A stretch of 64,000 nucleotides of DNA from Bradyrhizobium sp. CCGUVB4N (GCF_024199945.1 NZ_JANADP010000001.1:8823001-8887000), one strand, 5' to 3'. Positions 16,511 through 25,247 are shown, counted from the stretch's first letter. Numbers and translations: made by a program. The notes: generated by a model from the letters alone, not told the origin.

Positions 16511-17863
16511 ATGCGCGTTAGAATTGACCTAATGTGGCAACGACTCTCGTTCAGGACCCAGCTGTTTCTTCCGCTCGGCGTGATGTTCATCGCGGCTCTG
16601 CTGATGGGCGGCATTCTCCTGCACGTTTTTACAACCGGCCAGCTCGCCGAAGAGAACGAACCGGCACAGCGATCGACCCGGGCGGTCGCCGAGGCCCTGA
16701 ACAGCGCCCTGCGGTCGTCCGAGAACCCGCGCAGGACCCTCGACGATTTCGTCGGGAGGCTCGACGCTTCGTCTGACATCCAATTCCATTCCGCGGAGGC
16801 TGGTTCTCCCCCGTTTGCGCCGAGGCCCCTGCAGGGCCCGCATAGCCCGCCGGGATGGTTCGTCGATCTCCTCGCCGTCCCCGACCTGCATATCGCATTT
16901 CCCGTTACCATCGGCAGCCAGCGCGTCGGCGACATCGTGTTCTCGCCCGATCTGTCGGCCGCGCTGTTTGAGACATGGGCCGGCTTTCTCGCGCTCGCCG
17001 GCGTCCTCGTCGTACTGGCCGGACTGACCGCGGTCATCGCCTACGTGCTCGCAGGCTCGGCGCTGCGTCCGCTGCAAGATCTCGGCGCGGGCCTCACCCG
17101 CATCCGGCGCGGTGATTATGCGACGCCGATCCCGGTGGTCGGGCCGCCGGAAATCCGGCAGAGCTGCAAGGAAGCCAACGCGCTCGCAGCGACACTCGCG
17201 CAATTGAGCCAGGACAATCGCGAGCTGCTCCACCGGATGGTGTCGCTGCAGGACGATGAGCGCCGCGATCTCGCGCGCGAGCTGCACGACGAGCTTGGCC
17301 CGTTGCTGTTCAGCATCCGTGCCGGCACGATCGCACTGAGCGAGACGTCGCCACGGACGGGAAATCTCGGCAACTCCATGCAGGAGGTGATGCGATCGGT
17401 CGAGGCGCTGCAGCACACCAACCGCCGCATCCTGGACCGGCTGCGGCCGCTCTACATCGAGGAATTGGGACTCGAGGCGAGCGTGCAGACGCTGCTCAAC
17501 AATTTCCGCAGACAGGCGCCCCATATCGGCCTGACGGCTGCGCTCGATCCTGGTCTGAACGGGATTGACGGGCCGCTGGCCCAGACTGTCTATCGCCTGA
17601 TCCAGGAGGCGTTGACCAACGTGCTGCGCCATGCCGCTGCACGCAATGCCCATGTGCAGGCGAGCATCGCCGGCGAGGCGCTCGCCATCGATATCTCTGA
17701 CGACGGCGCCGGCTTTCCCGCCGATAATGTCTTCGGCCGAGGTCTCACCGGAATGCATGAGCGCGTGCGCGCGCTCAGCGGATCGCTGTCACTGCTGCGC
17801 GCGGACGATCGAACCTATGTGCGCTGCCGCCTTCCGCTCGCGGGCGTCCCGATTTCCGCCTAG
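16511..17863 (+). CDS. Sensor histidine kinase, NarX/DegS class (HisKA_3)
   Basis: 450 residues. TM1 at ~15-40 (FLPLGVMFIAALLMGGILL), a periplasmic domain of ~115 residues, TM2 at ~158-185 (LALAGVLVVLAGLTAVIAYV), then a HAMP linker. The HisKA_3 box is DDERRDLARELHDELGPLL, with the phospho-accepting His near residue 258. The ATPase domain has the N box (LIQEALTNVLRHAAA) and G boxes (DISDDGAGFP, GRGLTGMHERV). It lies head to head with the NarL-type regulator. Its stop codon interlocks with that of the convergent NTF2-like gene in the tetranucleotide CTAG. Confidence 0.92.
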   Translation: MRVRIDLMWQRLSFRTQLFLPLGVMFIAALLMGGILLHVFTTGQLAEENEPAQRSTRAVAEALNSALRSSENPRRTLDDFVGRLDASSDIQFHSAEAGSPPFAPRPLQGPHSPPGWFVDLLAVPDLHIAFPVTIGSQRVGDIVFSPDLSAALFETWAGFLALAGVLVVLAGLTAVIAYVLAGSALRPLQDLGAGLTRIRRGDYATPIPVVGPPEIRQSCKEANALAATLAQLSQDNRELLHRMVSLQDDERRDLARELHDELGPLLFSIRAGTIALSETSPRTGNLGNSMQEVMRSVEALQHTNRRILDRLRPLYIEELGLEASVQTLLNNFRRQAPHIGLTAALDPGLNGIDGPLAQTVYRLIQEALTNVLRHAAARNAHVQASIAGEALAIDISDDGAGFPADNVFGRGLTGMHERVRALSGSLSLLRADDRTYVRCRLPLAGVPISA

Positions 17864-18225
17864 CACGCACCGCAATGATGCGGACCCTGCTGCGCCGGTT
17901 CGCACAGCGTGCTGTGGATCTTGCCTTCCGCACTGAAGCGAAACGAGGCGCGGATGCGCAGCGCGCCCGCGACGGAGTATTCGAGATCGACGCCGTTCTG
18001 CGCGGGATGGATCTCTTCGAGGCCGAAGCCCGCCGACGAGAACGCGTTGAGCTTCGGACCCCAATAGGTCTCGAGCTCATGCCGGCCGCGATAGAGCTGC
18101 ATGCCGTTGCACGTGCATTCGACCTCACCATCGTCGGCATAGAGGTCGAGCAGCGTCGCGAGGTCACCCTTGCGGCAGGCATCTACCCAATCGACAACAA
18201 GTCCCATCTGATCGAAATCGCGCAC
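17860..18225 (-). CDS. NTF2-like (SnoaL-type) protein
   Basis: 121 residues from GTG 18225 (AGGA lies 9 bases upstream; ATG 18207 is possible). The cone-shaped NTF2 fold is suggested by WVDACRKGDLATLLDLYADDGEVEC and the later beta strands (GVDLEYSVAGALRIRASFRF). Cysteines are frequent (CTCNG near residue 38, HHCGAC at the end), unusual for the family and possibly a metal or redox site. Function unknown; such proteins are isomerases, hydratases or simple ligand carriers. Confidence 0.75.
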   Translation of the reverse strand: MRDFDQMGLVVDWVDACRKGDLATLLDLYADDGEVECTCNGMQLYRGRHELETYWGPKLNAFSSAGFGLEEIHPAQNGVDLEYSVAGALRIRASFRFSAEGKIHSTLCEPAQQGPHHCGAC

Positions 18226-18332
18226 GCCAGCAATCCTGTTTGCCGCGGAATATCCAGAGGCGGCTTAAGGTCACCCTCGTGAATAAGCGCTGAATAATAA
18301 AGCCCGGGCGATACCGGGTTCCCTCCGGGAAC

Positions 18333-19097
18333 CTACGGGTTCGCTGCGCTCTTTCGTCGTCCCCGCACCCACGCCGCGAATGCGATCAGCACCGCGCCCG
18401 CGAGCGCGAACCAGGTGATCGCGTATTGCAGATGGTCGTCTTTCAGATTCACGTCGAGCGGCCCCGGGCGTGGAATGTTGTTCTCGGGCGCCGGCTGCTC
18501 GAGGTCGACGTAGAACGGCGCGGTCGTCCCCCAGCCGAGCGCGCTTGCGATCGCCAGATGATCGCGCACGAACCACAGCCGCTTCTCGCGGTTTTCCGCC
18601 GGCGTGAGCCATCCCGGCGCTTCGGGAAATCGCAGATAGCCGGTGAGCGTGACCGGCGTGCCGGTGACGAGTTTCTTCACCGCGCGATCCTCGACACTGC
18701 GCTCCTGCATCGTGTTCTCGACGAAGCCCGCATCGATCACGACGATCTCGCCGCTCGGCAGCCGTGCCGGCAGGAACGCCCAGGTGCCGGGGCCGGAGGC
18801 ATCCTTGCGCACGGCGGAGCCGGACGAATAGACCATCGCATCCGGCGCGGCCGCATAGGTTGCGGTGAAAGTGACACGACGGAATTCATCGCGCGCGGGA
18901 TTCAGCGCGGCCCATTGTGCCGGCGGCGGCAGCGCGATCGGTGCTGCCGCGAGGCGCTCGGTGAGTGCGGCGATCAGTTCGTGCTTGGCGGTACGGCGCT
19001 GCAATTGCCAGACACCGAGCGCGACAAAGGCCGCGGTGAGCAGAAGCGTGAACAGCATGAAGCCGGCCACGCCCGGCTTGCGCGCAAGCTCGCTCAT
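18333..19097 (-). CDS. surf1: SURF1-family cytochrome oxidase assembly protein
   Basis: 254 residues from ATG 19097. Two membrane anchors flank the protein: residues ~11-30 (FMLFTLLLTAAFVALGVWQL, followed by QRR) and the C-terminal ITWFALAGAVLIAFAAW. The periplasmic part has SURF1 signatures (NPARDEFRRVTFTATYA, PGTWAFLPARLPSGEIVVID, LQYAITWF). SURF1 helps insert heme a into subunit I of aa3-type oxidase. The start overlaps the DUF983 stop by 4 bp (ATGA), so the two are coupled, and they follow ctaE. Confidence 0.93.
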   Translation of the reverse strand: MSELARKPGVAGFMLFTLLLTAAFVALGVWQLQRRTAKHELIAALTERLAAAPIALPPPAQWAALNPARDEFRRVTFTATYAAAPDAMVYSSGSAVRKDASGPGTWAFLPARLPSGEIVVIDAGFVENTMQERSVEDRAVKKLVTGTPVTLTGYLRFPEAPGWLTPAENREKRLWFVRDHLAIASALGWGTTAPFYVDLEQPAPENNIPRPGPLDVNLKDDHLQYAITWFALAGAVLIAFAAWVRGRRKSAANP

Positions 19098-19495
19098 TTC
19101 GCGCGGTCGATCAGCCGGCCAGGTGCTGCCTTGTGGTGGAATTGCAGCGCGATCAACAGCGATTTCATGGAGCGCAATGGCAGCAGCGTGGTTGCGAGGA
19201 TCAGCGGAAACCACAACACCGCGTGCAGCCAGAACGGCGGCTGATATTTGACCTCGACGACGAGCGCACAGCCGACCACGATCGCGCCGGCCAGCATGAT
19301 GATGAAGATCGCCGGTCCGTCGCCGGCGTCGATGAAGGCATAGTCGAGGCCGCAACGGTCGCAGGACGGCGCGAGCGTCAGGAAGCCCGCATAGAGCTTG
19401 CCCTCACCGCAACGCGGGCATTTGCACGCGAGCCCGCGCAGCGCGCTTTGCAGGACGGTGGGCTGGGGTTCGGGAGTGCCGGCAGGTTCGCTCAT
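19094..19495 (-). CDS. DUF983 family zinc-ribbon membrane protein
   Basis: 133 residues from ATG 19495. A zinc ribbon of two CxxC knuckles (KCPRCGEGKLY and SCDRCGLDY) precedes two membrane helices (AIFIIMLAGAIVVGCALVVE, WLHAVLWFPLILATTLLPL). DUF983 genes sit with cytochrome oxidase clusters in many alphaproteobacteria. I infer a role in oxidase assembly or metal handling from this context only. It overlaps surf1. Confidence 0.88.
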   Translation of the reverse strand: MSEPAGTPEPQPTVLQSALRGLACKCPRCGEGKLYAGFLTLAPSCDRCGLDYAFIDAGDGPAIFIIMLAGAIVVGCALVVEVKYQPPFWLHAVLWFPLILATTLLPLRSMKSLLIALQFHHKAAPGRLIDRAK

Positions 19496-19544
19496 GACGC
19501 GCAAGCCTATCACAGTTTCAGTTTGGCCTCGGCCACTGGAAAGC

Positions 19545-19573
19545 AAAAGGGCGGCCCTGCGGCCGCCCTTTCC
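19545..19573 (-). terminator. Rho-independent terminator after ctaE
   Basis: An 11-bp stem AAAGGGCGGCC / GGCCGCCCTTT around a CTGC/GCAG loop, followed on the minus strand by TTTTGCTTT. It separates ctaE from DUF983-surf1, which may therefore be weakly read through or have their own promoter. Confidence 0.7.
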
Positions 19574-19591
19574 GGATCGATTCGCGGCGGC

Positions 19592-20488
19592 TCAGTGCGC
19601 GCCGTGGGCCATGGCCTCGGCGCCGTGTCCCCAGACATAGATGCACAGGAACAGGAACAGCCACACCACGTCGACGAAGTGCCAGTACCAGGCGGCGAAC
19701 TCGAAGCCGAGATGCTGCGTCGGCGTGAAGTGGCCGGCATAGGCGCGGAGCAGGCAGACCAGCAGGAAGATGGTGCCGACCAGCACGTGGAAACCGTGGA
19801 AGCCGGTCGCCATGAAGAAGGTCGCGCCGTAGACGTTGCCGCCGAACGAGAACGCGGCGTGGCTGTACTCATAGGCCTGCACGCAGGTGAAGGCAGCGCC
19901 CAGCAGGACGGTGAGGATCAGGCCGTACTTCAGGCCCTGGCGATCGTTCTCGAGCAGCGCGTGGTGCGCCCAGGTGACCGTGGTGCCGGAGGTGAGCAGG
20001 ATCAGCGTGTTCAGCAGCGGCAGATGCCAGGGATCGAAGGTCTCGATGCCATGCGGCGGCCAGGTGCCGGGCACGGTGCACGCACCAGCCGCAGTGCCGA
20101 GGCCGCAGCCGAACACGGCGTCGCGGGTGGCGTGGACGGCGTCGGCCGGGAACAGCGCGGCGTTGAAATAGGCCCAGAACCAGGCAACGAAGAACATCAC
20201 CTCGGAGGCGATGAACAGGATCATTCCGTAGCGATGGCTGATCTGGACAACCCGGGTGTGGTCGCCCTTGTACTGGGCTTCCTTGATCACGTCGCCCCAC
20301 CAGCTCGCCATGGTGTAGAGCACGCCGACGGTGCCGATACCGAAGATGATCGGCGCGGCCGAGACCATGTGGTGCATCCAGGTGATCGCGCCGACCGCCA
20401 TGATGAAGGCCGAGATCGAGCCGACCGCCGGCCACGGAGAGGGATCGACCAGATGGTAGTCGTGATGCTTGCCTTGCGCGGTAGCCAT
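19592..20488 (-). CDS. ctaE: Cytochrome c oxidase subunit III
   Basis: 298 residues from ATG 20488 (MATAQGKHHDYHLVDPSPWP, the standard start). Seven membrane helices; family motifs include MHHMVSAAP, ASEVMFFVAWFWAYFN (with the conserved acidic residue) and ATGFHGFHVLVGTIFL. Subunit III stabilises the proton-pumping aa3 core and binds lipid. It is the last structural gene of the oxidase cluster, 63 bp after ctaG, and is followed by a terminator. Confidence 0.97.
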   Translation of the reverse strand: MATAQGKHHDYHLVDPSPWPAVGSISAFIMAVGAITWMHHMVSAAPIIFGIGTVGVLYTMASWWGDVIKEAQYKGDHTRVVQISHRYGMILFIASEVMFFVAWFWAYFNAALFPADAVHATRDAVFGCGLGTAAGACTVPGTWPPHGIETFDPWHLPLLNTLILLTSGTTVTWAHHALLENDRQGLKYGLILTVLLGAAFTCVQAYEYSHAAFSFGGNVYGATFFMATGFHGFHVLVGTIFLLVCLLRAYAGHFTPTQHLGFEFAAWYWHFVDVVWLFLFLCIYVWGHGAEAMAHGAH

Positions 20489-20551
20489 TGCGGTCTGTCT
20501 CCTCAATCCCGTGCCTGTCCGGCACTTATCCCCTTATTCCAACCGTGAGCG

Positions 20552-21217
20552 TCAACCCGGCGGCTGGAGATTTCCCTTGCGTTTGTCGTCATCACCGGAT
20601 GCGAGCGGCTTCACCACCGGATCCTTCACTGGATAGAACGTGTAGGACAGCGTGATGGTACCGAGCCCGTCATTGTCGTGGTCGTCGACGATCGACGGAT
20701 CGACGTAGAACACCACGGGCATCTCCCGCTTTTCGCCGGGCGCCATGGTCTGCTCGGTGAAACAGAAGCAGTTGATCTTCTGGAAATAGGACCCGACCGT
20801 CAGCGGAGCGACGTTGTAGGCGGCTTGCCCGGAGGTGGTGCGCGCGGCCTGGTTGGTCACGGTGTAGTAGATCGTGGCGACCTGGCCGATGTTGACTTCG
20901 ACCTCGGTCTGCTCAGGCTCGAACTTCCAGGGCAGGCCCGGCGCGACGTTGGAATCGAAGCGCACCGCGATCTTGCGTGCGATCGGGCCGGTGGCCGGCG
21001 CCGAGGTCGCGACCTGGGTCGTGCCATTGAAGCCGGTGGCGCGGCAGAACCAGTTGTAGAACGGCACCGCCGCATAGGACGCGCCGACCATCAGCGCGAC
21101 CACGCCGCCGCAGATCGAAGCGACCAGCGCATCGCGACCCAAGCCCCCTGAACGACCCTTCCTGGCCGTTCGGCTCTGATCCTGCGATATGGTCTGCTTC
21201 TGATCCATCTCTGTCAC
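20552..21217 (-). CDS. ctaG: Cytochrome c oxidase assembly protein CtaG (Cox11 type)
   Basis: 221 residues from GTG 21217; ATG 21208 is an alternative start. One N-terminal membrane anchor (LVASICGGVVALMVGASYAA) is followed by a periplasmic beta domain. The copper-carrying cysteines are visible: FYNWFCRATGF next to the anchor and KINCFCFTEQTMAPGE. Cox11 delivers CuB to subunit I. The GTG overlaps the stop of the preceding 54-codon coxF-like gene by 4 bp (GTGA). Confidence 0.95.
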   Translation of the reverse strand: MTEMDQKQTISQDQSRTARKGRSGGLGRDALVASICGGVVALMVGASYAAVPFYNWFCRATGFNGTTQVATSAPATGPIARKIAVRFDSNVAPGLPWKFEPEQTEVEVNIGQVATIYYTVTNQAARTTSGQAAYNVAPLTVGSYFQKINCFCFTEQTMAPGEKREMPVVFYVDPSIVDDHDNDGLGTITLSYTFYPVKDPVVKPLASGDDDKRKGNLQPPG

Positions 21218-21378
21218 ATCGGGCGAACTAGAACGCCGGGTCCCTTGACCATCGTAACGGCGAAGAAAAGGATGACGAGCACACCGAGCGCCAAAGCAAT
21301 CGCAATGGAGCGCTGACGACGGCTCTTCTTCTGCGCCTCGGTGAGGACGATTCCATCTGGCTCGGGTTTGTCAGCCAT
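21214..21378 (-). CDS. coxF: CoxF-like small membrane protein of the oxidase operon
   Basis: 54 residues, begins MADKPEPDGIVLTEAQKKSR, has a single membrane helix (SIAIALALGVLVILFFAV) and ends GVLVRPM. It lies exactly where coxF/ctaF-type genes sit in alphaproteobacteria, between ctaB (8 bp upstream) and ctaG (overlapping by 4 bp). The charged N-terminus RRQR places it inside the cell. The assignment rests on position, size and topology; its role in oxidase assembly is not established. Confidence 0.8.
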   Translation of the reverse strand: MADKPEPDGIVLTEAQKKSRRQRSIAIALALGVLVILFFAVTMVKGPGVLVRPM

Positions 21379-21386
21379 CGCCGTGA

Positions 21387-22331
21387 TCATGCGCCCCCTA
21401 CCATCGGAGCAAGCGCCCGGAAGACGACCTCGGCCAGCAAGGTCGCGAACAGCGCGAACAGATACAGGATCGAGAAGGCAAACAGTTTGCGTGTCGCGCG
21501 CAAGGACTGGCTGCGCTCGCGGCGGATGTAGACGTTGATCGCGAGCACCAGCATGCCGGCGCCGAGCACCAGCGAGGTGACGCCGTAGATGGCGTCGAAA
21601 TAGCCGAGCGCCCAGGGCGCCGCAGCCACGGCGATCAGCACGATGGTGTAGAGCAGGATCTGCAGACGGGTCGCGTCGGGGCCGGCGACGTTGGGCAGCA
21701 TCGGAATGCCGGCGCGGGCATAGTCGTCGGAGCGGAACAGCGCCAGCGCCCAGAAGTGCGGCGGGGTCCAGAAGAAGATGATCGCGAACAGCAGCAGCGG
21801 CTCGACGTCGACCTTGCCGGTCACGGCGGCCCAGGCCACCACCGGCGGCAGCGCGCCGGCGGCGCCGCCGATCACGATGTTCTGCGCGGTCCAGCGCTTC
21901 AGGCCCATCGTGTAGATCACGACGTAGAAGAAGATGGTGAAGGCGAGCAGCGCGCCCGCGATCCAGTTGACGAGGATGCCGAGCGTCATCACCGAGAAGA
22001 AGGCGAGCGTCATGCCGAACGCCATCGCCTCGGGCCGGGTGATGCGGCCGCGCGGGATCGGGCGGTTCGCGGTGCGCGACATCTTGGCGTCGATGTCACC
22101 CTCGAGCGCCATGTTGAGCGCGCCGGAGGCGCCGGCGCCGACGGCGATGCAGAGCAGCGAGGTGATCGCGAGCACCCAGTGGAAGTGTCCCGGCGCCATC
22201 GCCATTCCGACCAGCGCGGTGAAGATCACGAGCGACATCACCCGCGGCTTCAGCAGCGCGAGGTAGTCGCCGACCTCCGCCTCGGAGATGCGGGGATTGA
22301 TGTCGATGGCGTTCTGGTCGAGGACGGACAC
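21387..22331 (-). CDS. ctaB: Protoheme IX farnesyltransferase (heme O synthase)
   Basis: 314 residues from GTG 22331. Membrane prenyltransferase of the UbiA superfamily that adds a farnesyl group to heme b, giving heme o for the aa3 oxidase. The first Asp-rich/arginine motif is LEGDIDAKMSRTANRPIPRG, and the second conserved loop is FSVMTLGILVNWI then YTMGLKRWTAQNIVIGG. Nine or so hydrophobic helices. It follows ctaD by 60 bp, with a GC-rich hairpin between. Confidence 0.96.
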   Translation of the reverse strand: MSVLDQNAIDINPRISEAEVGDYLALLKPRVMSLVIFTALVGMAMAPGHFHWVLAITSLLCIAVGAGASGALNMALEGDIDAKMSRTANRPIPRGRITRPEAMAFGMTLAFFSVMTLGILVNWIAGALLAFTIFFYVVIYTMGLKRWTAQNIVIGGAAGALPPVVAWAAVTGKVDVEPLLLFAIIFFWTPPHFWALALFRSDDYARAGIPMLPNVAGPDATRLQILLYTIVLIAVAAAPWALGYFDAIYGVTSLVLGAGMLVLAINVYIRRERSQSLRATRKLFAFSILYLFALFATLLAEVVFRALAPMVGGA

Positions 22332-22356
22332 TAGTTCAACTCGCTTCGTTATAGAG

Positions 22357-22383
22357 CCGCGGCGCCCGTCTCGGGCGCCGCGG
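22357..22383 (-). promoter_or_regulatory. Intercistronic hairpin between ctaD and ctaB
   Basis: A perfect 12-bp stem CCGCGGCGCCCG / CGGGCGCCGCGG with a 3-nt loop, just after the ctaD stop. There is no T run, so it is more likely an mRNA-stabilising or partial attenuating structure than a full terminator. It could raise the ratio of subunit I over the assembly factors. Confidence 0.55.
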
Positions 22384-22391
22384 AAGTTGGC

Positions 22392-24008
22392 TTACTGCAC
22401 GCGGGGCAGCACTTCGAACTGGTGGAAGGGCGGCGGCGAGGACAGCGTCCACTCCAGCGTGGTGGCGCCCGCACCCCAGGGATTGTCGCCCGCCGGGACC
22501 TTCTTCATGAAGGCGTCGAGAACGCAGTAGAGGAAGATCAGCACGCCGAAGCCGGAGATGTAGGAGCCGATCGACGAGATCAGGTTCCAGCCGGCGAACG
22601 CATCCGGATAGTCGACATAGCGGCGCGGCATGCCCGACAGGCCGAGGAAGTGCTGCGGGAAGAACACCAAATTGACGCCGACGAAGGTGAACCAGAAGTG
22701 CGCCTTGGCCAGCGTCTCGTTGTACATGTAGCCCGACATCTTCGGGAACCAGTAGTACCAGCCGGCGAAGATCGCGAACACCGCACCGAGCGACAGCACG
22801 TAGTGGAAGTGCGCGACGACGTAGTAGGTCTCCTGCAGCACGCGGTCGACACCGGCGTTCGCCAGCACGACGCCGGTGACGCCACCGACCGTGAACAGGA
22901 AGATGAAGCCCACCGCCCAGATCATCGGGGCGCGGAATTCGATCGAGCCGCCCCACATCGTGGCGATCCAGGAGAAGATCTTCACGCCGGTCGGAACCGC
23001 GATGACCATCGTCGCAGCGACGAAATAAGCCTGCGTCGCCGACGACATGCCGACCGTGTACATGTGGTGCGCCCACACCACGAAGCCGATGCCGCCGATC
23101 GCCACCATGGCGTAGGCCATGCCGAGATAGCCGAACACGGGCTTGCGCGAGAAGGTCGAGACGATCTGGCTGATCATGCCGAAGCCGGGCAGGATCAGGA
23201 TGTACACCTCGGGGTGACCGAAGAACCAGAACAGATGCTGGAACAGCACGGGGTCGCCGCCGCCGTCGGGCGCGAAGAACGTCGTGCCGAAATTGCGGTC
23301 GGTGAGCAGCATGGTGATCGCACCGGCGAGAACCGGCAGCGACAGCAGCAGCAGGAACACCGTCACCAGGATCGACCACACGAACAGCGGCATCTTGTGC
23401 AGGGTCATGCCCGGCGCGCGCATGTTGAAGATGGTGGTGATGAAGTTGATGGCGCCGAGGATCGACGAAGCGCCCGCCAGATGCAGCGACAGGATCGCGA
23501 AGTCGACGGCCGGGCCGGGATGGCCGGAGGCCGACAGCGGCACATACATGGTCCAGCCGGCGCCGACGCCGTTGGCGCCGGGCTCACCCTCGACGAAGGT
23601 CGACATCAGCAGCAGACCGAAGGAGGCCGGCAGCAGCCAGAACGAGATGTTGTTCATGCGCGGGAACGCCATGTCGGGCGCGCCGATCATCAGCGGCACG
23701 AACCAGTTGCCGAAACCGCCGATCATCGCGGGCATGACCATGAAGAAGATCATGATCAGGCCGTGCGAGGTCACGAACACGTTATAAGTGTGCGTTTCGT
23801 GGAATATCTGCACGCCCGGATACATCAACTCGGCGCGGATCGCGATCGACATCGCGGCACCGATGATGCCCGCGATGACCGCGAAGATCAGGTACATCGT
23901 GCCGATGTCCTTGTGATTGGTCGAATAGACGTAGCGCCGCCATCCGGTCGGATGGGCGTGCTCGTGGTCATGCGCGTGATCGCCGTGTGCCGCTGCGCTG
24001 GTTGCCAT
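22392..24008 (-). CDS. ctaD: Cytochrome c oxidase subunit I
   Basis: 538 residues from ATG 24008, with AGGA 7-8 bases upstream. Catalytic subunit of the aa3-type oxidase; twelve membrane helices. The CuB site and cross-linked His-Tyr pair are in FWFFGHPEVYILILPGFG, and the heme a3/a ligands are in VAHFHYVLSLGAVFAIF. A His-rich N-terminal tail (AHGDHAHDHEHAHPTGW) is typical of rhizobial versions. Next to ctaC (upstream) and ctaB (downstream) in the order CDBFGE. Confidence 0.98.
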   Translation of the reverse strand: MATSAAAHGDHAHDHEHAHPTGWRRYVYSTNHKDIGTMYLIFAVIAGIIGAAMSIAIRAELMYPGVQIFHETHTYNVFVTSHGLIMIFFMVMPAMIGGFGNWFVPLMIGAPDMAFPRMNNISFWLLPASFGLLLMSTFVEGEPGANGVGAGWTMYVPLSASGHPGPAVDFAILSLHLAGASSILGAINFITTIFNMRAPGMTLHKMPLFVWSILVTVFLLLLSLPVLAGAITMLLTDRNFGTTFFAPDGGGDPVLFQHLFWFFGHPEVYILILPGFGMISQIVSTFSRKPVFGYLGMAYAMVAIGGIGFVVWAHHMYTVGMSSATQAYFVAATMVIAVPTGVKIFSWIATMWGGSIEFRAPMIWAVGFIFLFTVGGVTGVVLANAGVDRVLQETYYVVAHFHYVLSLGAVFAIFAGWYYWFPKMSGYMYNETLAKAHFWFTFVGVNLVFFPQHFLGLSGMPRRYVDYPDAFAGWNLISSIGSYISGFGVLIFLYCVLDAFMKKVPAGDNPWGAGATTLEWTLSSPPPFHQFEVLPRVQ

Positions 24009-24095
24009 TTTCAAATCCTGCCTTGCGTCCCATTCGGACCGTGTGCGGTCCCGCCCTTTATGTCGCTTTCAGTCCCTCAAGCCGTCGCCCGGCGC

Positions 24096-24950
24096 TTACT
24101 GCGTCGGGCCGGCCGCGGAGGCGAAAGTGCTGGTGCCGCCGCTCGCATATTTCTTCTTCGCCGATTCAACCCAGGAGGCGAACTCCTGGTCGTTCACCAC
24201 GCGAATGGCGATCGGCATGAAGGCGTGGTCCTTGCCGCAGAGCTCCGAGCACTGGCCGTAGAACATGCCGGTCTTGGTGGCCTTGAACCAGGTCTCGTTC
24301 AGCCGCCCCGGAATGGCGTCGATCTTGACGCCGAAAGCCGGTAGCGCGAACGCGTGGATGACGTCGGCGCCGGTGACCTGAACGCGAATCACCTTGTTGA
24401 CCGGCACCACCATCTCGTTGTCGACGCCGAGCAGGCGGGGCTGCTTGTCCTGGGCCATCAGCGAGTCGAATTCGAACTTGCCGTTGTCCGGATAGGCATA
24501 GGACCAGTACCACTGCTTGCCGGTGGCCTTGATGGTCAGATCCGCCTTCGGCACGTCGAGCTCGAGGAACAGCAGGCGGAACGACGGCACCGCGATGCCG
24601 ACCAGGATCAGCACCGGCACCAGGGTCCACACCACCTCGATCAGCGTGTTGTGGGTGGTCCGCGACGGCACCGGATTGGCCTTCGAATTGAACTTCACCA
24701 CCACGACCACGAGCAGCGCCAGCACGAACAGCGTGATGACGATGATCAGGACGGACAGGAAGTCATGGAACCAGACGATGTTGTCCATCACCGGGGACCC
24801 GGAGGCCTGGAGATGCCATTCCCACGGCTCGGGCTGCCCGAGCTCGGCAAATGCCGCACCGCCCGTCGCCAACATGATGCCAGCCGACACCAAGGCGATG
24901 GTGGCCAATCCCAGCAAATGCCGGCCCACCCGACTCTTCGACATCCTCAT
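24096..24950 (-). CDS. ctaC: Cytochrome c oxidase subunit II
   Basis: 284 residues from ATG 24950. Signal peptide of ~35 residues ending GGAAFAELGQ, then two membrane helices (FLSVLIIVITLFVLALLVVV, LIEVVWTLVPVLILVGIAV) and a periplasmic cupredoxin domain. The CuA site is complete: a His in VIHAFALPAFGVK and the loop YGQCSELCGKDHAFMP. There is no C-terminal cytochrome c domain. It is first of the oxidase cluster, so its promoter lies in the 440-bp region to the right. Confidence 0.97.
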   Translation of the reverse strand: MRMSKSRVGRHLLGLATIALVSAGIMLATGGAAFAELGQPEPWEWHLQASGSPVMDNIVWFHDFLSVLIIVITLFVLALLVVVVVKFNSKANPVPSRTTHNTLIEVVWTLVPVLILVGIAVPSFRLLFLELDVPKADLTIKATGKQWYWSYAYPDNGKFEFDSLMAQDKQPRLLGVDNEMVVPVNKVIRVQVTGADVIHAFALPAFGVKIDAIPGRLNETWFKATKTGMFYGQCSELCGKDHAFMPIAIRVVNDQEFASWVESAKKKYASGGTSTFASAAGPTQ

Positions 24951-25115
24951 GCCGCTCGCGCTCCCCTTACGAAATCACCCCAAGTGCATTGCCCTATTTC
25001 CGGGAAATGCTTATTCGACCCGCCCGTCCGACAAACCGCCGCGCAAGAATACCTCTAAGAGGAATTGGGGCCAGATCGCTCAAACGCCGAAATCAAGCCT
25101 CTCAAACCATAATTC

Positions 25116-25129
25116 TTGATCTATCGCAA
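25116..25129. promoter_or_regulatory. Candidate FixK/FNR-type binding site
   Basis: TTGATCTATCGCAA fits the relaxed rhizobial FixK2 pattern TTG(A/C)-N6-(T/G)CAA; the left half-site is perfect and the right one is degenerate. It lies 166 bp upstream of the ctaC start and 260 bp upstream of the ialB-like start. The match is short, so chance is a real possibility. Confidence 0.25.
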
Positions 25130-25219
25130 TGCAGTCTTGAGCCCCCTCTGTCTGCCATCACCCGCAAGATATTTCCCAGCAACATCAGACAAAAATACCG
25201 TTTCCCGGGATGCCGTGGC

Positions 25220-25247
25220 TTGACAGCCGCATTGCCCGCGGTAGGCA
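25220..25247 (+). promoter_or_regulatory. Possible promoter of the ialB-like gene
   Basis: A consensus -35 box TTGACA at 25220-25225 with a weak TAGGCA at 25242-25247, spacer 16 bp. The leader to the ATG at 25390 would be ~135 nt. Confidence 0.35.
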
